From Hydrogenophaga taeniospiralis (GTDB lineage Bacteria > Pseudomonadota > Gammaproteobacteria > Burkholderiales > Burkholderiaceae_C), in NCBI RefSeq assembly GCF_020510445.1, contig NZ_JAHBAG010000001.1:1650501-1714500 (forward strand): a stretch of DNA of 64,000 nucleotides. The letters are read 5' to 3'. The position numbers and the translations under genes are program-made. Shown here in pieces: positions 53,062 to 63,690 of this stretch (its first letter is position 1; each line of letters opens with the position of its first letter). The notes beneath the pieces were generated by a model. The model was given only the letters and a program-made list of their open reading frames with translations, was not told the origin of the DNA and did no database searches.

Positions 53062-53934
53062 TCATCGCTTTTTCAGGAGCATGGCCACACCCACGGTGAC
53101 GCCGATCACCACGAACGACACCACGGTGGTCACGGTGCCCAGCGCGTAGATGGCTGGCGTGGTGACGGTGGAGGTGAGGCCCTGCAGCTCCAGCGGCAGG
53201 GTGTTGACGTCGCCGATGGCCTGTGAGGTGCGGGCAATCTCGTCCCAGCTGAGCGTGAAGCCGAACATGCCGATGCCGACCACCGAGGGGCCGATCAGGG
53301 GCAGTACCACGTGGCGGAAGGTCTGCCAGGGCGTGGCGCCCAGGTCGCGCGCCGCTTCTTCATAGGCCGGGTTGAAGCGGTTGAACACCGCGAACATGAT
53401 CAGCAGGCCAAACGGCAGGGTCCAGGTGAGGTGGGCACCGAGCGCCGAGGTGAACAGGCCGAGTGCGGTGCCGTATGCCTCCAGCGTGCCGGTCGCGCCC
53501 ACCGCTTCGAGCAGCCACTTGAGGCCACCGTCGAGCAGGCGGAACTGCAGGCCGATGCCCAGCGACACGATGATGGACGGCATGATCAGGCTGGCCACCG
53601 TCACATAGAACAGCGCGTTGCCACCGCTGAGCTTCTTGCGGAACGCCAGCCCCGCCAGCACCGAGAACAGCACGGTCAGCAGCATCACCACGCCACCCAG
53701 CATGAGCGAGCGCAGGAAGGCCGCGCCGATGTCCACCGTGCCCAGGCCCTCGGCGAGCTGGCGGAACCAGTGCAGCGACAGACCCCGCAGCGGGAAGGTC
53801 AGGCCGCCCTCCGGCCCTTGGAACGAGAGCACGAAGATGACGAACATCGGGCCGTACATGAACAGCACGAAGAGCGCGAAGACCAAAGCCAGTGGCCAGA
53901 AGCCGGGGGCGCGGGATTCGGTGGTGTGGGACAT
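53062..53934 (-). CDS. polyamine-type ABC transporter permease (PotC-like)
   Basis: 290 residues, six membrane segments. The ATPase-contact EAA loop is EEAARDLGATPWQTFRHVVL. Second permease of the importer. Its start lies two bases from the PotB-like stop. Confidence 0.9.
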   Translation of the reverse strand: MSHTTESRAPGFWPLALVFALFVLFMYGPMFVIFVLSFQGPEGGLTFPLRGLSLHWFRQLAEGLGTVDIGAAFLRSLMLGGVVMLLTVLFSVLAGLAFRKKLSGGNALFYVTVASLIMPSIIVSLGIGLQFRLLDGGLKWLLEAVGATGTLEAYGTALGLFTSALGAHLTWTLPFGLLIMFAVFNRFNPAYEEAARDLGATPWQTFRHVVLPLIGPSVVGIGMFGFTLSWDEIARTSQAIGDVNTLPLELQGLTSTVTTPAIYALGTVTTVVSFVVIGVTVGVAMLLKKR

Positions 53935-53936
53935 GG

Positions 53937-54860
53937 TCAGAGTTCCTTCCTGATATCAACCAGGCGGGTCAGGCACCAGATGATCATCAGCACCACCGCG
54001 AGCAGGATCACGGCGTTGGCGGCGGCCAGCGGGAATTGCAGGTAGCTGGTCTGTACCTGGATGATCTTGCCGACCGAGGCAATCTGTTGTCCGCCCATGA
54101 CGCCGATGGTCACGAAGTCGCCCATGACGATGGTGATGACGAAGATCGAGCCGATGATGATGCCGGTCTTGCACAGCGGCACGACCACGTTCCACAGCGT
54201 CTGCCAGGCGCTGGCACCGGCGTCGCTGGCGGCCTCGAGCAGGCTGCGGTCGATGCGCATCATGCTGTTGAAGATGGGCACGATCATGAACATGGTGTAG
54301 AGGTGCACGAAGGCCAGCACCACCGAGAAGTCGGAGAACAGCAGCCACTCGATGGGGGTCTCGATCAACCCCATGCCCTGCAGGCCCTGGTTCACCAGGC
54401 CGTTGCGCCCGAGCAGCGGCACCCACGAGATCATGCGGATCACGTTCGAGGTCCAGAACGGCACGGTGCACAGAATGAACAGCGCCGTCTGCATGCCGGA
54501 AGAGCGCACATGAAACGCCAGGAAATACGCCACCGCAAAACCCAGCACCAGCGTGATGCCCCAGACCAGCAGGCTGAACTTCAGCGTGGACAGATACGTG
54601 GATAGCGAGACGCAGAAATCGCCGTGTTCGGTGAGTGTCGAGCAGCCTTCAAAAATAGCGAAGTAGTTGCGCAGCGTGAATGCCGGCAACAGCTCGTACT
54701 CGTTGAAATCCCAGAAACTGACCATCACGATCAGCCCCAGCGGAATCAGGAAGAACAGCACAAACACCAGCGTGAACGGCGCCGCCTGCCACCAGGCGTG
54801 CAGCGTGCGGTTCGGGCTGTCGGCGACAGGCGCCGCGATCGAAGTGGATGTGCTGCTCAT
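53937..54860 (-). CDS. polyamine-type ABC transporter permease (PotB-like)
   Basis: 307 residues, six membrane segments. EAA loop LLEAASDAGASAWQTLWNVV. Start MSSTSTSIAAP with GGAG-like GAGAGAACC region upstream; four codons longer is possible. Works with the PotC-like permease. Confidence 0.9.
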   Translation of the reverse strand: MSSTSTSIAAPVADSPNRTLHAWWQAAPFTLVFVLFFLIPLGLIVMVSFWDFNEYELLPAFTLRNYFAIFEGCSTLTEHGDFCVSLSTYLSTLKFSLLVWGITLVLGFAVAYFLAFHVRSSGMQTALFILCTVPFWTSNVIRMISWVPLLGRNGLVNQGLQGMGLIETPIEWLLFSDFSVVLAFVHLYTMFMIVPIFNSMMRIDRSLLEAASDAGASAWQTLWNVVVPLCKTGIIIGSIFVITIVMGDFVTIGVMGGQQIASVGKIIQVQTSYLQFPLAAANAVILLAVVLMIIWCLTRLVDIRKEL

Positions 54861-54904
54861 GGAGAGAACCAATCAAGGGAAGAAAGCGAGCGTGGAGCGA
54901 GACT

Positions 54905-55018
54905 TCGCGGCGAGCGCAGCGAAGCCCCCTCCAGGCCACCGCGGAACCGGCTTTGCCGGGCCACCAGTGGCGCCCCCCTCCGGGGGGTGACGCCGCAGGC
55001 GGCGCGGGGGGCAGAGTT
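54905..55018. repeat. GC-rich repeat (family B) between binding-protein and permease genes
   Basis: CGGCGAGCGCAGCGAAGCCC, then CGCGGAACCGGCTTTGCCGG, then CCCCCCTCCGGGGGG and GACGCCGCAGGCGGCGCGGG. Multiple stems. A natural place for partial termination after the highly expressed binding-protein gene. Confidence 0.75.
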
Positions 55019-55020
55019 CG

Positions 55021-56313
55021 TCACGCAGCGACGAACTCGTTCCACTTCCTCACCATGTACTCGTTCTCATCCATCACCGCGTTCCAGCAGGCGATGCCGC
55101 CCATGCGCGCTTCGTAGCTGCCGCCGTCGCGCACCGCGCCGGCCTTGGCCAGCACGTCGCCATTCGGGCTCTTGATGTCCTGCGCGGCGGGTTTGCCTTC
55201 CATCCAGTAGGCCCACTCGTAGGCTTCCATCTTGGCCTTGGCAGTCTCCAGCACGGCGCTGTAGTAGCCCTGGCGGTTGAGGTAGGCGCCGGCCCAGCCG
55301 TCGAGGAACCAGTTGATGAACTCGTAGGCGCCGTCGAGCTTGCGGCCGCTCAGCGTGGCGGGCAGGCCGAAACCGGCGGCCCAGGCGCGATAGCCTTCCT
55401 TGAGTGGCTGGAAGTTGCAGGCGATGCCCTTGGTGCGCACGGCGGTCACGGCCGGGCTCCACATGGACTGGATCACCACCTCGCCCGAGGCCATCAGGTT
55501 CACCGACTCGTTGAAGTCTTTCCACAGCGCGCGGAACTGACCGGCCTTCTTGGCTTCGATCAGGGTCTTGATCGTCAGGTCGATCTCGGCCTTGGTCATG
55601 TTGCCCTTGTCCGGGTACTTGTGGATGCCCATGGCCTCCACCACCATCGCCGCGTCCATGATGCCGATGCTGGGGATGTTCAGGATGGCGGCCTTGCCCT
55701 TGAACTCTGGGTTCAGCAGCTCTGCCCAGGAGCTGATGGGGCGCTTGATCAGGTCGGGGCGGATGCCCAGCGTGTCGGCGTTGTAGACCGTGGGAATCAG
55801 GCTCATGAACTGGGTCGGGCTCTTGGCGAAGACCTTGCTCTTTTCGCCTTCGAGGTAGATCACCTTCTTGGGCGCCGTGCCCTGGTCGCCCACGGCCTTG
55901 CCGGCCACGGTGCCGGTGGTGAACAGCGGGGTGATCTTGTCGGCGTTCTTGATCTTCTTGACGTCGATGCCCTTCAAGTTGCCGGTGGGCACGATCTTCT
56001 TGAGCGAGAAGTACTCGGTGTCGATCAGGTCGAAGCTGTTGGGTGCGGTCACGGCGCGTTTGGTCACGTCGTCGGTGGTCACGGCCACGTACTGGATCTT
56101 GATGCCGGTGTCCTTCTCGAACTTCTCGGCAATCGTCTTGTCCTGGTTCACCGCGGTGCCCAGGTACCGCAGGGTGATCTTGTCCTGGGCGTGCACGGCC
56201 GGGGCCAGGCCGCTGGCCAGGATGCCGGCCATGCCGGCGGTGCCCTGCAGCAGGCTGCGGCGCGAGAGGCCCGTGGCGGGCGTGGCGGAAATGGGGTCGA
56301 TCGGATCGGACAT
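55021..56313 (-). CDS. ABC transporter substrate-binding protein (PotD/family 1 type)
   Basis: 430 residues. Twin-arginine-like leader (LSRRSLLQG, then AGMAGILASGLAPAVHA), so it may be exported folded by Tat. Periplasmic type II fold starting ITLRYLGTAVNQDK. Binds a small cation or amino-acid-like ligand; the GntR and racemase genes in the operon suggest a chiral amino compound rather than a plain polyamine (inference). AGGAGC precedes the ATG. Confidence 0.88.
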   Translation of the reverse strand: MSDPIDPISATPATGLSRRSLLQGTAGMAGILASGLAPAVHAQDKITLRYLGTAVNQDKTIAEKFEKDTGIKIQYVAVTTDDVTKRAVTAPNSFDLIDTEYFSLKKIVPTGNLKGIDVKKIKNADKITPLFTTGTVAGKAVGDQGTAPKKVIYLEGEKSKVFAKSPTQFMSLIPTVYNADTLGIRPDLIKRPISSWAELLNPEFKGKAAILNIPSIGIMDAAMVVEAMGIHKYPDKGNMTKAEIDLTIKTLIEAKKAGQFRALWKDFNESVNLMASGEVVIQSMWSPAVTAVRTKGIACNFQPLKEGYRAWAAGFGLPATLSGRKLDGAYEFINWFLDGWAGAYLNRQGYYSAVLETAKAKMEAYEWAYWMEGKPAAQDIKSPNGDVLAKAGAVRDGGSYEARMGGIACWNAVMDENEYMVRKWNEFVAA

Positions 56314-56367
56314 GGTGAAGCTCCTGTGGCTGGGGTTGGAACGGGGAAGGGAAGCGGAAAAGAAGGA

Positions 56368-57378
56368 TCAGGCGCTGCCGAAGCTGTGGGCCTGTTCGGG
56401 TGCCCAGGTCAGGCCGACGCGGTCGCCCGGGTGGTAGGGGGCCTGCACGAAAGCGGCCTCGGACAACATCACCGACACCTTGTCGCTGGCCTCGGCCTGA
56501 TCCAGTTGCAGGCCCAGCAGCACGTAGCTGCCCTGATACTCGACATCGCTCACGGTGGCGGGCCAGCCCGCGCCCTCGGCCGGTGCGAGGCGGATGTGGT
56601 CGTTGCGCACGGCAACCTTGCCCACGGTGGTGTTCAGCACGTTGTGGCCGCCCATGAAGCGCGCCACGAACTCGCTGGCCGGGCGGTTGTAGACCTCGTG
56701 CGGCGAGCCGACCTGTTCGATGCGGCCGTGGTTCATCACCACCATGGTGTCGGCCAGGGCCATGGCCTCTTCCTGTGAGTGGGTGACGTGGATGAAGGTC
56801 AGGCCCAGTTCCTTTTGCCAGTGGCGCAGCTCGGCGCGCATCTGGATGCGCAGGAAGGGGTCGAGCGCGGACAGCGGCTCGTCGAGCAGCAACACGCGCG
56901 GCTGGGTGATGAGCGCGCGCGCCAGCGCCACGCGCTGCTGCTGGCCGCCCGAGAGTTCGCCCGGTTTGCGCTGCGCCAGGTGGCCCATGGCCACACGTTC
57001 CAGCAGGTCCTGCGCCTGGCGCTGGCGGGTGGCCTTGTCCACGCCTTTCATCTTGAGGCTGAAGGCCACGTTGTCCAGCGCCGAGAGGTGCGGGAACAGC
57101 GCGAAGCTCTGGAACATCATGGCCGTGCCGCGCGCGGCCGCGGGCAGGCCGGTGATGTTGCGGTTCTCCAGCAGGATGTCGCCGCTGGTGGTGCTTTCGT
57201 GCCCGGCGATCATGCGCAGCGTGGTGCTCTTGCCGCAGCCCGAGGGCCCGAGCAGGCAGCAGTAGCTGTTGGCGGCGATGCGCAGGTCGATCGCGTCCAC
57301 CGCCACGCTGCCCTGGGCGTAGCGTTTGGTCAGGGCGATGAGTTCGATGGCGTTGGGCGTGGGGGTGGAGGCGTCCAT
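56368..57378 (-). CDS. polyamine-type ABC transporter ATPase (PotA-like)
   Basis: 336 residues. Walker A GPSGCGKSTT, signature LSGGQQQRVALARAL, Walker B VLLLDEPLSALD, H-switch VTHSQEEAM, and a C-terminal TOBE domain. First gene of the operon (ATPase, binding protein, two permeases, GntR, racemase-like). Start MDASTPTPN. Confidence 0.92.
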   Translation of the reverse strand: MDASTPTPNAIELIALTKRYAQGSVAVDAIDLRIAANSYCCLLGPSGCGKSTTLRMIAGHESTTSGDILLENRNITGLPAAARGTAMMFQSFALFPHLSALDNVAFSLKMKGVDKATRQRQAQDLLERVAMGHLAQRKPGELSGGQQQRVALARALITQPRVLLLDEPLSALDPFLRIQMRAELRHWQKELGLTFIHVTHSQEEAMALADTMVVMNHGRIEQVGSPHEVYNRPASEFVARFMGGHNVLNTTVGKVAVRNDHIRLAPAEGAGWPATVSDVEYQGSYVLLGLQLDQAEASDKVSVMLSEAAFVQAPYHPGDRVGLTWAPEQAHSFGSA

Positions 57379-57410
57379 GCCAGCCGTTGATGCACAAGGC
57401 GTGCCAGGCG

Positions 57411-57466
57411 TTTTGTACGCAATGCGCACAGGATTGTGTACAAAATGGCACTCTTGTTGTGCGCAA
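57411..57466. promoter_or_regulatory. three TTGTRYRCAA operator candidates upstream of the importer operon
   Basis: TTGTACGCAA (57413-57422), TTGTGTACAA (57434-57443) and TTGTGCGCAA (57457-57466), spaced 21 and 23 bases, all 35-90 bases before the PotA-like start. The first two also form a longer inverted repeat (TTTTGTACGCAAT/ATTGTGTACAAAA). The TTGT-NN-CAA palindrome style is common for GntR/FCD proteins. Confidence 0.65.
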
Positions 57467-57582
57467 AACGGTGGCGCGAGGCGACTCATGGACCGCGCCG
57501 GTGCATGCGCACCGCTGTGAGGCGCGCCCCGGCGTGCGACCCACGCACCGCCGGGCGGCGTGATGGGCGGATAATTCCGCCC

Positions 57583-58458
57583 ATGCACATCCGCTTCACC
57601 AAAATGCAGGGCGCGGGCAACGATTTCGTCGTGCTCGACGAGACGCGCGGCCTCCTGGGGCTCAGCCATGCGCAGTACCGCTGGCTGGCCGACCGCCACT
57701 TCGGCGTCGGCGCCGACCAGATCCTCAGCGTGCGGCCCTCGCCCGGACCGGGGCTGGACTTTGAATACGTGATCCACAACGCCGATGGCGGCGAGGTCGA
57801 ACACTGCGGCAACGGCGCGCGCTGCTTCGTGAGCTATGTGCGCGACAAAGGCATGACCGACGCCAACCCGGTGCGCGTGAAAGTGAAGCACGGCGAGATC
57901 AGCCTGGCGCTGAACCCCGACGGCCGGGTCACCGTGGACATGGGCGCGCCCGTGTTCGCGCTGGAGCGCGTGCCGTTTGATGCGAGCGACCTGCAGGCCC
58001 AGGCCATGGGCAACTTCGAGCGCTGGCCGCTGGCCTTGCCGGGTGGCGGCGAGGCGCTGGTGTCGGTGCTGTCCATGGGCAACCCGCACGCGGTGCAACT
58101 GGTGGACAACGTGGACAGCGCGCCCGTGTTGGCCCAAGGGCCGCTGATCGAGCTCCACGCCCGATTTCCCGCCCGCGTCAACGCCGGCTTTTTGCAGATC
58201 GTCAACCGCGGCCAGGTGCGCCTGCGGGTGTACGAGCGCGGCGCCGGCGAGACGCTGGCCTGCGGCACCGGTGCCTGCGCCGCCGTGGTGGCCGGCATTC
58301 GCCTGGGTCTGCTGGATGCGAAGGTCGACGTGCAGACGCACGGCGGCGTGCTCACCATCGAATGGGCCGACACACCGGCCCACGACGCCCCGGTTTTCAT
58401 GACCGGCCCGGCCACCACCGTGTTCGAGGGCGAGATCAATGTGCCCGACCTCGCTTGA
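57583..58458 (+). CDS. dapF: diaminopimelate epimerase
   Basis: 291 residues. Converts LL- to meso-diaminopimelate for lysine and peptidoglycan. The two catalytic Cys are present: Cys75 ([10 protein letters not shown]) and Cys227 (LACGTGAC). TAATTCC -10-like element just before the ATG. Begins the dapF-DUF484-xerC chain known from many proteobacteria. Confidence 0.97.
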   Translation: MHIRFTKMQGAGNDFVVLDETRGLLGLSHAQYRWLADRHFGVGADQILSVRPSPGPGLDFEYVIHNADGGEVEHCGNGARCFVSYVRDKGMTDANPVRVKVKHGEISLALNPDGRVTVDMGAPVFALERVPFDASDLQAQAMGNFERWPLALPGGGEALVSVLSMGNPHAVQLVDNVDSAPVLAQGPLIELHARFPARVNAGFLQIVNRGQVRLRVYERGAGETLACGTGACAAVVAGIRLGLLDAKVDVQTHGGVLTIEWADTPAHDAPVFMTGPATTVFEGEINVPDLA

Positions 58459-58501
58459 TCGCGCGCCGTTCGCGCTCGGCTGAACCCTTTACCGCCCGAC
58501 C

Positions 58502-59188
58502 ATGACCCCCAACACCATCCCCCCGATCACCGAAGACGACATCGCCAACTACCTGGCCAACACCCCCGACTTCTTCGTGCGCCACGCCGGCCTGCTGGGC
58601 ACGGTGCAACTGACCAGCCCGCATGGCAGCCGCGCGGTGAGCCTGCAGGAGCGCCAGGCCGAGCTGCTGCGCGACAAGATCAAGGGCCTGGAGCAGAAGG
58701 CGGTCGAGATGATCCGCCACGGCAGTGAAAACTCGGCCATTGCCGACAAGCTGCAGCGCTGGACCAGCGAGTTGCTGCTCACGCGCGACCCGCGTGAGCT
58801 GCCCTGGGTCGTGGTGCGCGAGATCGCCGCGCAGTTCCAGGTGCCGCAGGTGGCCGTCAAGGTCTGGGGGGTGTCGCCCGAGTTCGCCGCAGAGCCGTAC
58901 GCGCAGGGCGCCAGCGAGGACGTGATGGCGTTTGCCGCGTCGCTCACGCTGCCCTACTGCGGGGGCAACCCCGGGCTGGAGGCCGCGCAGTGGCTGGACG
59001 ACCCCAAGGCCGTGGCCTCGCTGGCGCTGATTCCCCTGCGCAGCGTTGCCGTGCCCCAGGCCTTTGGCCTGCTGGTGCTGGCCTCGAACGACGCGCAGCG
59101 TTTCGCGGCCGACATGGGCACCAGTTTCCTGGAGCGCATCGGCGAGCTCACCAGCGCCGCGCTCTCGCGGCTGCGCCCCGAGGTCTGA
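58502..59188 (+). CDS. DUF484 family protein
   Basis: 228 residues, cytoplasmic GAF-like fold; lies between dapF and xerC in many genomes and is of unknown function. Marks: IANYLANTPDFFVRHAGLL, SLQERQAELLRDKIKGLE and LVLASNDAQRFAADMGTSFL. It stands 43 bases after dapF. Confidence 0.92.
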   Translation: MTPNTIPPITEDDIANYLANTPDFFVRHAGLLGTVQLTSPHGSRAVSLQERQAELLRDKIKGLEQKAVEMIRHGSENSAIADKLQRWTSELLLTRDPRELPWVVVREIAAQFQVPQVAVKVWGVSPEFAAEPYAQGASEDVMAFAASLTLPYCGGNPGLEAAQWLDDPKAVASLALIPLRSVAVPQAFGLLVLASNDAQRFAADMGTSFLERIGELTSAALSRLRPEV

Positions 59189-59207
59189 ACCCAGACCCGA
59201 GCACCGA

Positions 59208-60248
59208 ATGACCGGCCCGCTGTCGCGCACGGATGTGGCCCTGGGGCAGGCCGACGATGCGGCCCTGGTGCAGGCCTATCTGGCACACGTGCGGGTCGAA
59301 AAGCGGCTCGCGGAGCGCACCGTGGTGCTCTACACCGGGGATCTTGAAAAACTGGCCCATCAGGCCGCTGCCGCGGGCGTTGCCCTGCGCCGCGTGCAGA
59401 ACGCCCACATCCGCCGCTGGGTTGCGCAGATGCACAGCGGCGGACGCAGCGCGCGTGGCATCGCCCTGATCCTGTCGGGCTGGCGCGGTTTCTACGTGTG
59501 GCTGGGCCGTCAGGGCCTGGTGGAACACAACCCGGTGCAGGACGTGCGCGCGCCCAAGGCGGGCAAGCCGCTGCCCAAGGCGCTGGGCGTGGACGAATCG
59601 GTGCAGCTCGCTTCGCACGTGGAAGCGGCCGACGACCCGGCGCTGGAGGCGCGCGACGCCTGCATCACCGAGCTGCTCTACGGCTGCGGTCTGCGCATCG
59701 GCGAGCTGGTGGGGCTGGACGTGGTCGCCAGCGCCAGTGCGCGCGGCTGGATCGACGCGCAGGCCGGCGAAGCCCATGTGCTGGGCAAAGGGTCCAAGCG
59801 GCGCAGCGTGCCGGTGGGCCGCGCGGCGCTGGCGGCCTTGGCCCGGTGGCTGGAGCTGCGCACCGCCTGGGTGGGCCACAAGATCGACGCTTCCGCCGCC
59901 CTGTTCGTGGGGGCCGGTGGCCAGCGCCTCACGCCGCAGCACATCCGCGTGCGGCTCAGGCGCCGCTCGCTGCTGGCCGGCCTGGCCACGCCGGTGCACC
60001 CGCACATGCTGCGCCACTCGTTCGCCAGCCACGTGCTGCAGTCCAGCGGCGATCTGCGCGCGGTGCAGGAGCTGCTGGGTCACGCCAGCATCAGCACCAC
60101 GCAGGTCTACACCCGGCTCGATTTCCAGCACCTGGCGCAGGTGTACGACGCGGCCCACCCGCGGGCGCAGGCGCGTGCCGGGGATGCGGGTGGCAATGGC
60201 CCGGCACGCCCGCCCGCGGCGGTGCCGGCGCGCAAGCCCGGGCGCTGA
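59208..60248 (+). CDS. xerC: tyrosine recombinase XerC
   Basis: 346 residues. Resolves chromosome dimers at dif with XerD. N-terminal SAM-like core-binding domain and catalytic domain with Arg163 (GCGLRIGEL), Lys194 (LGKGSKRR), His266/Arg269 (HPHMLRHSF), His292 (LLGHAS) and Tyr301 (QVYTRLDF). The last ~35 residues are an Ala/Pro/Arg-rich tail not needed for the fold. A host housekeeping gene, not a phage integrase. Confidence 0.94.
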   Translation: MTGPLSRTDVALGQADDAALVQAYLAHVRVEKRLAERTVVLYTGDLEKLAHQAAAAGVALRRVQNAHIRRWVAQMHSGGRSARGIALILSGWRGFYVWLGRQGLVEHNPVQDVRAPKAGKPLPKALGVDESVQLASHVEAADDPALEARDACITELLYGCGLRIGELVGLDVVASASARGWIDAQAGEAHVLGKGSKRRSVPVGRAALAALARWLELRTAWVGHKIDASAALFVGAGGQRLTPQHIRVRLRRRSLLAGLATPVHPHMLRHSFASHVLQSSGDLRAVQELLGHASISTTQVYTRLDFQHLAQVYDAAHPRAQARAGDAGGNGPARPPAAVPARKPGR

Positions 60249-60371
60249 CCGGCCCGGGACGCCGGGCCAGGATGCCTGGGCGATGGGGCCGGGTTATCCC
60301 TGTAGGATTTGCCGGCCCAGCCCCGACAATCGTTCCATAAGCAATCACTACTTAATCCCAGGAGACCCTCC

Positions 60372-60809
60372 ATGCTCAAGTTCCTCATGGCCCTCAAGTC
60401 GCTGCTGCTCGCCGGGCTCATGGCCACCTCGCTGTCGGCGCAGGCGGCCGACGACGCGATCAAGGTCGTCTATCACATGAGCGAAGGCATCCCCCAGGCT
60501 TCGCGCGCCATCAACAACATCCGCAACCACCTGGCGGCCGACCCCAAGGCCAAGATCGTGGTGGTGACCCATGGCCTGGGCATCGACTTCCTGCTCGATG
60601 GCGCCACCAACCAGATGGAGCAGCCCTTCGCGGGCGCCATCGGTGAACTGGCGGCCAGGGGCGTGGAATTCCGCGTCTGCAACAACACCCTGGTCTCGCG
60701 CAAGATCGACCCGGCGAGGGTGGCAATGGAAGCCAAGATCGTGCCCTCGGGCGTGGCCGAGGTGGCCCGGCTGCAGGCGCGCGAGGGTTTTGTTTACCTA
60801 CGCCCTTGA
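60372..60809 (+). CDS. periplasmic DsrE-family protein
   Basis: 145 residues. Signal peptide (MLKFLMALKSLLLAGLMATSLSAQA) followed by a DsrE/DUF1791 fold (KVVYHMSEG, KIVVVTHGLGIDFLLDG, FRVCNNTLVSR). Conserved Cys in CNNTL may carry sulfur. Such secreted DsrE proteins occur with thiosulfate or sulfur metabolism but also alone. AGGAGA precedes the ATG. Single gene. Confidence 0.87.
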   Translation: MLKFLMALKSLLLAGLMATSLSAQAADDAIKVVYHMSEGIPQASRAINNIRNHLAADPKAKIVVVTHGLGIDFLLDGATNQMEQPFAGAIGELAARGVEFRVCNNTLVSRKIDPARVAMEAKIVPSGVAEVARLQAREGFVYLRP

Positions 60810-60815
60810 CTTGGC

Positions 60816-61028
60816 CCACCCCCGCCGCGCTGCGCGCGACCCCCTGAAAGGGGCAACGCGAGCGGCCCGGCGGAGCCGGTTCCACCGCATCCTGGGTTTG
60901 TGCACTTCGCGCCGGAAGGGGCCACCTCCCCGCACCGAGGGGGAGCCCCCAAGGGCACCGCCGGGCCGGCTTCGCCGGACGGCCGGTGCCGCCCCCTGGG
61001 GGGTGACGCCGCAGGCGGCGCGGGGGGT
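60816..61028. repeat. composite of two GC-rich repeats (family B)
   Basis: A first unit (CCCCCGCCGCGCTGCGCGCG, then CCCCCTGAAAGGGG, then GCGGCCCGGCGGAGCC) is followed by an inverted-type unit (CCGGGCCGGCTTCGCCGG, then CCGCCCCCTGGGGGG, then GACGCCGCAGGCGGC). Together they form a mosaic element of ~210 bases between the DsrE gene and rlmI. No gene in it. Confidence 0.8.
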
Positions 61029-61042
61029 GACAATCCCCCCCC

Positions 61043-62227
<1,185 letters not shown>

Positions 62228-62297
62228 AACCCGTGGGTCGCATACACTCCCCCGCTGTTTCGTCCCCCGCCACCCCGTTGCCGGAGTTTTTCCCGCC

Positions 62298-63365
62298 ATG
62301 TCCCTGATCCCTGCCACCATCCTCACCGGCTTCCTCGGTTCGGGCAAGACCACGCTGCTCAAGCGCGTGCTGACCGAGGCGCATGGGCAGAAGATCGCGG
62401 TGATCGAGAACGAGTTCGGCGAGGAGAACATTGACAACGAGATCCTGGTGGCCGACACGCAGGAAAACATCATCCAGATGAGCAACGGCTGCATCTGCTG
62501 CACCATCCGCGACGACCTGCGCGCCACGCTGCACGACCTGGCCGAGAAAAAGCGCAAGGGTGAACTCGACTTCGAACGCGTGGTGATCGAAACCACCGGC
62601 CTGGCCGACCCCGGCCCGGTGGCTCAGACCTTCTTCATGGACGACGAGGTCGCCGAGCAGTATTTGCTCGACTCCATCCTGACCCTGGTGGACGCCAAAC
62701 ACGCGGCCGACCAGCTCAACGACCGCCAGGAGGCGCGCCGCCAGGTGGGCTTTGCCGACCAGATCTTCATCAGCAAGGCCGACCTGGTGAGCCAGGAAGA
62801 GCTCGACGCGCTGATCCATCGCCTGAAACACATGAACCCGCGCGCGCCCATGCGCCCGGTGCATTTCGGCGAAGTGGCGCTCAGCGAGGTGTTCGACCTG
62901 CGCGGCTTCAACCTCAACGCCAAGCTCGACATCGACCCGGATTTCCTCAAGGTCGAAGACGAGCACGACCATGATCACGACCACCACGATCATGAGCACG
63001 GCGAGCACTGCAACCACGCCTCGCACCAGCACGGTCACGAAGGCCACGGTCATCACCACCATCACGACGACGATGTGAAGAGCTTCGTCTACCGCGCCAC
63101 CCGGCCGTTCGACCCGGCCAAACTGGAAGATTTCCTGGGCGCCATCGTGCAGGTCTATGGCCCGCGCATGTTGCGTTACAAGGGCGTGCTCGACATGCAG
63201 GGCACCGACCGCAAAGTCATCTTCCAGGGCGTGCACCAGCTCATGGGCAGCGACCTCGGCCCTCCCTGGGCCGCGGGTGAAGCCCGCGAAAGCAAAATGG
63301 TGTTCATCGGCCTGGACCTGCCGCGTGACATCCTGGTCCAGGGCCTGGACCAGTCGCTGGTTTGA
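62298..63365 (+). CDS. COG0523 (CobW/YjiA/ZNG1-like) GTPase with His-rich metal segment
   Basis: 355 residues. P-loop GFLGSGKTTL (11-20), metal motif GCICC (Cys65, Cys67, Cys68), switch ETTGLADP, base motif SKAD. A segment at 222-256 is almost entirely His with Asp/Glu and one Cys, a strong metal-binding spacer. Family members hand zinc (or cobalt) to client proteins. Located 326 bases before the dksA start. No Zur-box-like palindrome is seen before it. Confidence 0.92.
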   Translation: MSLIPATILTGFLGSGKTTLLKRVLTEAHGQKIAVIENEFGEENIDNEILVADTQENIIQMSNGCICCTIRDDLRATLHDLAEKKRKGELDFERVVIETTGLADPGPVAQTFFMDDEVAEQYLLDSILTLVDAKHAADQLNDRQEARRQVGFADQIFISKADLVSQEELDALIHRLKHMNPRAPMRPVHFGEVALSEVFDLRGFNLNAKLDIDPDFLKVEDEHDHDHDHHDHEHGEHCNHASHQHGHEGHGHHHHHDDDVKSFVYRATRPFDPAKLEDFLGAIVQVYGPRMLRYKGVLDMQGTDRKVIFQGVHQLMGSDLGPPWAAGEARESKMVFIGLDLPRDILVQGLDQSLV

Positions 63366-63690
63366 CCAGCGCCACCAGCACGCGATGGCATGACGATCGA
63401 ATGAACAGGATCTGATCGTGCTCTTTGTCTCGCTTCTCCAACGATTGGGATTTCGATCAAACCCGGCGGCGGTTGCCGCGGAGCCACCCTCGTTACAATC
63501 GCGGCCCAAGTCGGCCGCCCGACGACCCGCCGCGAAAGCGGATCGCGGCGCTCAGAAGCGGGGCCGTATTGGGGGTATAACAACGAATCCGCTGGCGCAG
63601 CCGGCGCAAGATGGCGCACCATTGGCCCCGGCCGGCGGCAGCGCTGCGCCCCTAGACCACGCATTGTCAGGTACTGAGAGGAGTCCCGTT
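63366..63690 (+). promoter_or_regulatory. control region and long leader of dksA
   Basis: No gene here. A candidate promoter is TTGCCG (63473) with TACAAT (63494); the spacing of 15 is short. If used, it gives a leader of ~185 bases containing GC stems and an AT-rich GGGGTATAACAAC segment (63572-63584). GAGAGGAG at 63676-63683 is the ribosome site. Confidence 0.45.

Noticed and set aside
59208..60248. Phage-type integrase
   Set aside because: Position in the dapF-DUF484 chain and all XerC catalytic residues identify the housekeeping recombinase; no att site or phage genes follow.
1231..61028. CRISPR array formed by the repeats
   Set aside because: Copies are scattered singly or in inverted pairs, without regular spacers, and no cas gene is present.
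62228..62297. Zur box before the COG0523 GTPase
   Set aside because: The gap has no GTTATAATATAAC-like palindrome.
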